Positions 1 through 3,937 of a DNA stretch of 8,569 bases are shown piece by piece (the stretch's first letter is position 1; every line of letters begins with the position of its first letter). The stretch is taken from the NCBI GenBank assembly GCA_002849045.2, contig NCRO01000065.1, positions 1 through 8,569 of the forward strand, given 5' to 3'. The position numbers and the translations under genes were made by a program. The notes under the pieces are model-generated. The model searched no databases, was not told where the DNA came from, and saw only the letters and a list, made by a program, of their open reading frames with translations. The DNA is from Candidatus Sediminicultor secundus (GTDB lineage: Bacteria; Atribacterota; JS1; SB-45; 34-128).

Positions 1-48
1 CGACTCCTACAAAGAAAATCTAAAAATATATATGCAGAATCTTTATTT

Positions 49-85
49 CCTCTCCCCTTCGGGGGAGAGGGCTAGGGTGAGGGGG
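49..85. repeat. GC-rich hairpin repeat with UUCG loop
   Basis: A 9-bp perfect stem (CCTCTCCCC at 49-57 with GGGGAGAGG at 62-70) closes a TTCG tetraloop, which is exceptionally stable as RNA. It is followed by a G-rich tail (GCTAGGGTGAGGGGG, 71-85). The segment is far more GC-rich than its surroundings. There is no T tract on either strand, so it is not a standard intrinsic terminator. Very similar CTCTCCCC...GGGGAGAGG...GGGTGAGGG intergenic repeats occur, from memory, in many unrelated bacteria, so I call it a dispersed REP-like repeat. It lies in the leader just ahead of pheT and could affect read-through from an upstream gene, probably pheS; that role is inference. Confidence 0.7.
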
Positions 86-93
86 AAACAAGC

Positions 94-114
94 GCGATAC
101 GCAATACGATGAGA
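94..114. repeat. Short heptad repeat run upstream of pheT
   Basis: Three successive 7-nt units (GCGATAC, GCAATAC, GATGAGA) end just before the pheT ribosome binding site (GGGAGGG, 117-123, 8 bases before the ATG). They belong to the GATACGA-type family seen again at 2601-2635, 3871-3905 and 6365-6385. The first bases of the window (GACTCCT, 2-8) look like one unit of the separate TGACTCC family found at 2725-2752. The run is short, so on its own it would not be convincing; the other gaps give it meaning. Confidence 0.5.
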
Positions 115-130
115 CAGGGAGGGAGAAAAA

Positions 131-2560
131 ATGCAGGTTTCTTATAATTTATTAAAAGAATATGTTGATATAGATATGTCAGCTGAAGAGCTTGCTCAGA
201 GATTGACTATAAATGGCATAATTTTAGAGAGGATGGAAAATATATCTACTGAGATAGAAAAAGTAGTTGTGGGCAAGATAACTTCCATGAGCCAACACCC
301 TGAAAATAAAAAATTAATTATTTGTCAGGTAGATATAAAAGAGGGGACACTTCAAATAATTTGCGGGGCAAAAAATATAAAGGTTTCTGATAAAGTAGCA
401 GTTGCATTGGATGGAGCAAAGTTACCCCAAATAGGAATTATCAAAAGTAAGAAATTTAAAAATGTTTTATCTTCAGGAATGCTCTGTTCTGCTTCTGAGA
501 TAGGCATTGAACAGGGGATATCTTCTGGAATATTAATTTTAGAAGAAGATGCTATTTTGGGGGAAGATATAAGGGAAATAATAAAGTTTGATGACACCAT
601 ATTTGATTTTGAAATACACTCTAATCGTCCTGATTTAATGAGCATAATAGGAATATCCAGAGAAATAGCAGCAATTACCAATAATAAACTTAAAACTCCC
701 GAAATAAAGATAAAAGAAAAAGATAAAAGAATTGAAAAAGAGATTACTGTGAAAATTGAGGCAGAAGATTTATGCCCTCGTTATACCGGAAGAGTAATAA
801 AAGATATTAAGATAAAAGAATCGCCCTTATGGTTAAAATGGAAGTTAAGATTATTAGGGGCAAGGCCAATAAACAACATAGTAGATATTACTAATTTTGT
901 AATGATGGAAACAGGACAGCCGCTTCATGCCTTTGATCTTGATTTAATTAAAGGTAAGACCATTATAGTTCGAAAAAGCAGACCGGGTGAAACTATCTGT
1001 ACTTTAGATGATGTAGAAAGACAGTTGCCCTCCAATAGTTTAGTTATCACTGATACAGAAAAGGCTATAGCGCTTGCCGGAATAATGGGAGGAAAATATT
1101 CTGAGATCGATCAAAACACTAAAAATATATTTTTAGAGTCAGCCTATTTTAATTCAGTAAATAATCGAAGAAGTACTGCGAAATTTGGCTTAAGAACCGA
1201 GGCTTCAAACAGGTTTGAAAAGGGGATAGATAAAGAAGTACAAATATACGCCCTGGATCGGGCTGCTGATTTAATAAGTAAGATTGCTATGGGTAAAATA
1301 AGCTCGGGGAAAATCGACACAAATGAAAAATTATATCAGCCTTGCAAAATAAATTTAAGGATAAAAAGAGTAAATAGAATATTGGGACAGCTTTTAGATA
1401 AAGATGAATCCAAAACAAAGAATAAAATTATTAGTATTTTAGATAAATTAGAATTTAAAGTAGCAGAAGATAAGGGAGAATATATCGAGGTAATTCCTCC
1501 TTCTTTTAGGGGAGATGTGGAAGGAGAAATAGATATAATTGAAGAAATTGCTCGTATTTATGGTTACGATAAGATTAAACCTACTCTCTTTAACACTACC
1601 ATTGTCCAAGAGGGAAAAAATTTCCGATTCAGGGTAATTGATCAGGCAAGGGAAACATTAATCGGTTGTGGTTTAAATGAAGTTATAACTTATAGTTTTA
1701 TTTCTCCTGACATATTTGATAAAATAAGAATACCCGAAGGGCATAAATTAAGGAATGCCATAAAAATTAAAGATCCTATGACCAGAGACCATTCTTTAAT
1801 GCGGACCTCTTTAATTTCAAGTTTGTTAGAAGTTATTAAATGGAATACTAATCGACAAGCAGAGTTGGTTAAAATATTTGAAGTAGGTAGAATATACTTA
1901 CCTTACCCTGATAAACCAAATTCCTTGCCTCAAGAGAAATTAATAATAGCCGGAGCAATAAATAAAACCGGTCGGGGAGATATTTGGGAAAAATCATTTT
2001 CTTTAGATATTTTTGATATTAAAGGTATAATCGAGACAGTTTTTCAGGGCTTAAAAGTGGAAAATTGGGAAGTGGTTCACGGTAATCATCCTGCTTTTCA
2101 TCCTCTACGGAATGGCAAGATTATTATGGGAGGAGAAGAAGTAGGTATTTTTGGTGAGATACATCCGGAAGTAATAAACAATTATCGTATCCCGGGGAAA
2201 GTGAATTTGTTTGAGATTGATTTTGAAAATTTATTACCCAACATTCCCTCAGATATTAAATATTGTGTTTTGCCAAAATATCCTTCAGTTCAAAGAGATT
2301 TGGCCTTGATAGTAAAAGAAGAAATACTTTCGGTTGATATTATTAAAACAATAAAGTCTATCGATGGAAAGTTGATTAAAAAAGTAACTTTATTTGATGT
2401 ATTTAAAGGAAAACAAATTGGCGGTGGTTATAAGAGTTTAGCTTACTCTGTGGTTTTTCAAGCCGAAGACCGTACTTTAATTGACCAAGAAGTGGAAAAT
2501 ACATATAAAAAAATCAGAGAAAAGCTAATAGCAAAATTTAATGCTAAAATAAGAGAATAA
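131..2560 (+). CDS. pheT: Phenylalanyl-tRNA synthetase beta subunit (PheT)
   Basis: PheT pairs with PheS in an alpha2beta2 cytoplasmic enzyme that charges tRNA-Phe; the beta subunit binds tRNA and hydrolyses mischarged Tyr-tRNA. At 809 residues it is full length for the bacterial type. Visible in order: the N-terminal MQVSYNLLKEYVDI start; an OB-fold tRNA-binding domain (about 40-150, VVVGKI...HPENKKL); the B3/B4 editing domain (about 212-385, with CPRYTGRVI, NNIVDITNFVMMETGQPLHAFD, LAGIMGG and GLRTEASNRFEKGID); the B5 domain (about 405-478, PPSFRGDVEGEIDIIEEIA); the inactive synthetase-like core (about 490-700); and a C-terminal anticodon-binding FDX-ACB domain (about 716-809, YPSVQRDLALIV). 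The ATG has a strong Shine-Dalgarno (GGGAGGG, 117-123) with 8-base spacing. pheS is expected just upstream, outside the window. Nothing is truncated and no key motif is missing. Confidence 0.98.
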   Translation: MQVSYNLLKEYVDIDMSAEELAQRLTINGIILERMENISTEIEKVVVGKITSMSQHPENKKLIICQVDIKEGTLQIICGAKNIKVSDKVAVALDGAKLPQIGIIKSKKFKNVLSSGMLCSASEIGIEQGISSGILILEEDAILGEDIREIIKFDDTIFDFEIHSNRPDLMSIIGISREIAAITNNKLKTPEIKIKEKDKRIEKEITVKIEAEDLCPRYTGRVIKDIKIKESPLWLKWKLRLLGARPINNIVDITNFVMMETGQPLHAFDLDLIKGKTIIVRKSRPGETICTLDDVERQLPSNSLVITDTEKAIALAGIMGGKYSEIDQNTKNIFLESAYFNSVNNRRSTAKFGLRTEASNRFEKGIDKEVQIYALDRAADLISKIAMGKISSGKIDTNEKLYQPCKINLRIKRVNRILGQLLDKDESKTKNKIISILDKLEFKVAEDKGEYIEVIPPSFRGDVEGEIDIIEEIARIYGYDKIKPTLFNTTIVQEGKNFRFRVIDQARETLIGCGLNEVITYSFISPDIFDKIRIPEGHKLRNAIKIKDPMTRDHSLMRTSLISSLLEVIKWNTNRQAELVKIFEVGRIYLPYPDKPNSLPQEKLIIAGAINKTGRGDIWEKSFSLDIFDIKGIIETVFQGLKVENWEVVHGNHPAFHPLRNGKIIMGGEEVGIFGEIHPEVINNYRIPGKVNLFEIDFENLLPNIPSDIKYCVLPKYPSVQRDLALIVKEEILSVDIIKTIKSIDGKLIKKVTLFDVFKGKQIGGGYKSLAYSVVFQAEDRTLIDQEVENTYKKIREKLIAKFNAKIRE

Positions 2561-2565
2561 AAAAA

Positions 2566-2677
2566 GTGTAAAGCGAAAAGCGCAAAACGTAAAGCTAAAT
2601 ACGTATCTCGTATCTCGTGAATCGTATCTCGTAGATAAGATAGAAGCCAGGAGGCAGAATCCAGTATTCAGAATCAT
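2566..2677. repeat. 16-unit degenerate heptad array
   Basis: Cutting from 2566 every seven bases gives 16 consecutive related units with no insertion or deletion. The consensus drifts along the array: GTGTAAA, GCGAAAA, GCGCAAA (2566-2586); then ACGTAAA and GCTAAAT (2587-2600); then ACGTATC, TCGTATC, TCGTGAA, TCGTATC, TCGTAGA (2601-2635); then GAAGCCA, GGAGGCA, GAATCCA, GTATTCA, GAATCAT (2643-2677). Read on the minus strand, the three sub-blocks match the TTTTAGC-, GATACGA- and TGACTCC-type families found elsewhere in the window. Units are mostly not identical, so this is old or diversifying rather than a fresh slippage expansion. No reading frame is kept through it. Confidence 0.8.
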
Positions 2678-2717
2678 TTTAGATTACAAGGTTATATTAT
2701 TTGTTAAGTTATTTTAT

Positions 2718-2752
2718 ATTCTTCTGACTCCTGACTACTGACTCCTGAATTC
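2718..2752. repeat. TGACTCC-type heptad block
   Basis: Four clear units in register (TGACTCC 2725-2731, TGACTAC 2732-2738, TGACTCC 2739-2745, TGAATTC 2746-2752) are preceded by a weaker one (ATTCTTC, 2718-2724). The same family appears on the opposite strand at 2643-2677, and as a degraded piece at 3850-3863. Two units are identical, which makes this one of the better-preserved blocks. Confidence 0.75.
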
Positions 2753-2761
2753 TTAAATAAT

Positions 2762-2847
2762 AATTATGGTTTTTAGTTTTTCGCCTTAACTTTTTAGCTT
2801 GTAATACTATACTATACGCTAAACGCTTCCCGTTATACGCTATATCC
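2762..2847. repeat. TTTTAGC- and TATACGC-type heptad array
   Basis: From 2764 every seven bases are related units through 2847, twelve in all. A T-rich first part (TTATGGT, TTTTAGT, TTTTCGC, CTTAACT, TTTTAGC) leads through ACTATAC into TATACGC, TAAACGC, TTCCCGT, TATACGC (2813-2840). The opening 12-mer AATTATGGTTTT (2762-2773) recurs exactly at 3707-3718 and 6528-6539. The last units sit about 25 bases ahead of the cvpA start, so they would lie in or beside its leader RNA. Confidence 0.78.
2786..2813 (+). promoter_or_regulatory. Possible weak sigma-70-type promoter for cvpA
   Basis: TATACT at 2808-2813 matches the -10 consensus at five of six positions, and TTAACT at 2786-2791 matches the -35 at four of six, with 16 bases between. 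A transcript starting near 2820 would carry a roughly 50-base leader. The match is modest, and both boxes lie inside heptad repeat units that are AT-rich and TATAC-containing by nature, so a chance match is quite possible. Confidence 0.2.
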
Positions 2848-2870
2848 ACGAAGAGTAGTAGGAGATATTT

Positions 2871-3455
2871 ATGGCTGCTATAAATTGGATAGATGTATCA
2901 ATAATGATAATAATCTTATTAAATATGATTATTGGGATACGTCGCGGCATCATCAGAGGAATAATAAATTTAATAGGAGTTATCAGTGCTATTTTCCTGG
3001 CAATTTTCTGGTTTAAAGAGATAGGAGAATATATAAGTTCACATAGTCAACTAAGCAGGGAAATAGCAAACATATTAGGTTTTGCTCTAATATTTTTGGG
3101 AATATATCTAATCGCGAGAATTATTGAAATATTTTTTAAAAAAATATTTTCCTTATTGTTTGTGTCCTGGATCGATGGTTTGGGAGGAGCTTTGTTTGGT
3201 TTAACTAAAGGCTCTTTAATAGTAGGAATTTTATTAGTTATTATTACCTTTATTCCTTTACCAGTTTTTTTGAAAGAACAATTGGAAAGCTCGTTTTTGG
3301 CCAATAGATTCGCGGTCATGACTATAATTGTCTATGATTATTTAAAAGATTGGCTGCCTTTAAGCATTCAATTTAACACGGAAGAATTTCTTGAAAAATT
3401 CCATCTTAATTTAATTGTTATAAAAAATACTGCGAAATATTTTGTTAGTATTTAA
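2871..3455 (+). CDS. cvpA: CvpA-family membrane protein
   Basis: This 194-residue protein is a CvpA/YshB-family inner-membrane protein. The family is named for colicin V production in E. coli; its biochemical role is not firmly established. Four hydrophobic segments are visible at about 7-22, 29-47, 66-89 and 103-128. Family hallmarks are the N-terminal NWIDV (5-9), the basic loop GIRRGIIRG (22-30) between the first two segments, and WIDGLGGALFGLTKG (100-114) leading into the last one. The tail (about 130-194) is amphipathic with little recognisable motif. The ATG has GGAG at 2861-2864, six bases upstream. It keeps the Firmicutes-type position between pheT and mutS2, although zapA and polX are absent. 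A likely terminator follows at 3463-3491. Family assignment is firm; function is not. Confidence 0.9.
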   Translation: MAAINWIDVSIMIIILLNMIIGIRRGIIRGIINLIGVISAIFLAIFWFKEIGEYISSHSQLSREIANILGFALIFLGIYLIARIIEIFFKKIFSLLFVSWIDGLGGALFGLTKGSLIVGILLVIITFIPLPVFLKEQLESSFLANRFAVMTIIVYDYLKDWLPLSIQFNTEEFLEKFHLNLIVIKNTAKYFVSI

Positions 3456-3462
3456 TCTATCA

Positions 3463-3491
3463 GGGAGAATATGATATTTTCCCGTATTTTT
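3463..3491 (+). terminator. Likely Rho-independent terminator after cvpA
   Basis: GGGAGAAT (3463-3470) pairs with ATTTTCCC (3476-3483) in an 8-bp stem containing one G-T wobble, around a five-base loop. A T-rich run (TATTTTTATT) begins three bases after the stem. It starts eight bases after the cvpA stop codon. The stem is only moderately GC-rich, so termination may be partial. If active, mutS2 needs its own promoter. Confidence 0.55.
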
Positions 3492-3529
3492 ATTGTATAA
3501 GAATTTCCTTTTTCCTTAAGCTCTAATTA

Positions 3530-3557
3530 GTATATCGTATATCGTATATAGTAAAGA
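3530..3557. repeat. GTATATC heptad block
   Basis: Four units in tandem: GTATATC twice exactly, then GTATATA and GTAAAGA. Read on the other strand they are GATATAC-like, matching the GATACGA-type family. The same 7-base phase fits the tandem TGTATTT pair (3614-3627) and the stronger block at 3649-3690. Confidence 0.65.
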
Positions 3558-3648
3558 AAAAGCGTATAAAGAAAACTGTAAATTCTTATTTGAAACTAAC
3601 GACTAATATGTCTTGTATTTTGTATTTTCCTTACACTTATTACCCACA

Positions 3649-3690
3649 CCTATACGCTAAACGCTAAACGCTGTACGCTATACGCAAGAA
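3649..3690. repeat. GCTAAAC / TACGCTA heptad array
   Basis: Six units in perfect register: CCTATAC, GCTAAAC, GCTAAAC, GCTGTAC, GCTATAC, GCAAGAA. Two neighbouring units are identical and the others differ at one to three positions. The array is the same family as 2813-2840 (TATACGC, TAAACGC), read in the same orientation. Confidence 0.8.
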
Positions 3691-3692
3691 AA

Positions 3693-3731
3693 AATTATGA
3701 GTTTTGAATTATGGTTTTTCATTTTTAACTT
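3693..3731. repeat. AATTATGGTTTT block, second copy
   Basis: A 14-base unit (twice seven) occurs twice in tandem: AATTATGAGTTTTG at 3693-3706 and AATTATGGTTTTTC at 3707-3720, 11 of 14 identical. A T-rich tail (ATTTTTAACTT) follows. The core AATTATGGTTTT (3707-3718) is exactly shared with the gaps at 2762-2773 and 6528-6539, and all three copies are followed by similar T-rich heptads. A tiny ATG frame inside it (3697 onward, 18 codons) has no ribosome binding site and is not a gene. Confidence 0.7.
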
Positions 3732-3753
3732 AACAAAGATAGATCAGAACTAA

Positions 3754-3820
3754 TAGACAGGCGGCCTGTTCCCTGTTTTCACAGGGACAGACTCTATGAA
3801 AACGGGGAATACCTGTCCTA
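3754..3820. repeat. 67-bp imperfect palindromic element (REP/MITE-like)
   Basis: A long imperfect inverted repeat: TAGACAGG (3754-3761) pairs with CCTGTCCTA (3812-3820) with one bulged C, then after five unpaired bases a 15-bp stem joins 3767-3781 to 3797-3811 (core TTCCCTGTTTTCA against TGAAAACGGGGAA) around a 15-base loop. Two shorter hairpins compete with it: ACAGGC-G-GCCTGT (3757-3769), and TCCCTGT-TTTC-ACAGGGA (3770-3787) extended by CTG/CAG with a bulge. The base composition is more GC-rich than the surrounding gap and it has no 7-base period, so it looks like a separate inserted element. No T tract follows, so a terminator is unlikely. No transposase is present. Confidence 0.65.
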
Positions 3821-3849
3821 CTTTGAGCACGATATATCGCGTATCCACT

Positions 3850-3905
3850 CATGAATTCTGATTTTCTTAACGCGATACTCGATACACAATACGCCATACG
3901 ATAAA
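3850..3905. repeat. GATACGA-type heptad block before mutS2
   Basis: Units in register are CATGAAT, TCTGATT, TTCTTAA (3850-3870, resembling a decayed TGACTCC/TGAATTC block), then CGCGATA, CTCGATA, CACAATA, CGCCATA, CGATAAA (3871-3905). The second part has the same family and orientation as 94-114 upstream of pheT. It ends 17 bases before the mutS2 Shine-Dalgarno, so it probably overlaps the promoter or leader. Confidence 0.7.
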
Positions 3906-3921
3906 CTAATGATTAATTAAA

Positions 3922-3930
3922 AAAGGTGAG
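3922..3930 (+). promoter_or_regulatory. mutS2 Shine-Dalgarno that decides the start
   Basis: AAAGGTGAG (3922-3930) is a good match to the anti-Shine-Dalgarno, and the TTG at 3938 lies eight bases after its AGGTGA. The GTG at 3926, which would open a frame four codons longer, sits inside this motif and has no binding site of its own at a proper distance. This favours TTG as the true start. Confidence 0.7.
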
Positions 3931-3937
3931 ATATATC

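Larger units (their letters stand above)
2561..2870. other. pheT-cvpA gap filled with heptad repeats
   Basis: This 310-bp gap holds no credible gene. Nearly all of it is degenerate repeat with a 7-base period: an array at 2566-2677, a short AT-rich spacer at about 2678-2717, and further blocks at 2718-2752 and 2762-2847. The last 20 bases give the cvpA ribosome binding site. No T-tailed hairpin follows pheT, so termination here is not evident. In Bacillus-type clusters zapA (and rnhC) would lie at this place; no remnant of either is recognisable in any frame. Confidence 0.7.
3456..3925. other. cvpA-mutS2 gap: terminator, heptad blocks, palindromic element
   Basis: This 470-bp gap is the largest in the window and holds no credible gene. 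From left to right it has a likely terminator (3463-3491), a heptad block (3530-3557), a stretch with weaker 7-base periodicity (3558-3648, including TGTATTT twice in tandem at 3614-3627), a strong heptad block (3649-3690), the AATTATGGTTTT block (3693-3731), a 67-bp palindromic element (3754-3820), a 10-bp palindrome CGATATATCG (3830-3839) and a final heptad block (3850-3905). polX lies at this position in Bacillus; no trace of it is recognisable here. Confidence 0.7.

Noticed and set aside
352..681. 109-codon open frame on the minus strand inside pheT
   Set aside because: It is antisense to a well-conserved pheT region, has no recognisable protein features and arises from the AT-rich coding pattern.
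2561..2870. Heptad arrays as a CRISPR array
   Set aside because: Units are seven bases, contiguous and degenerate; there are no 20-40 base repeats separated by unique spacers and no cas genes.
3047..3319. 90-codon minus-strand frame inside cvpA
   Set aside because: Antisense shadow of conserved cvpA membrane segments with no family resemblance.
3697..3753. 18-codon ATG frame in the cvpA-mutS2 gap
   Set aside because: No ribosome binding site, lies inside a repeat block, and is too short to support.
3879..3907. Possible mutS2 promoter (TCGATA and TAAACT, 17 bases apart)
   Set aside because: Both boxes match consensus at only four of six positions and lie in repeat DNA where such matches arise by chance.
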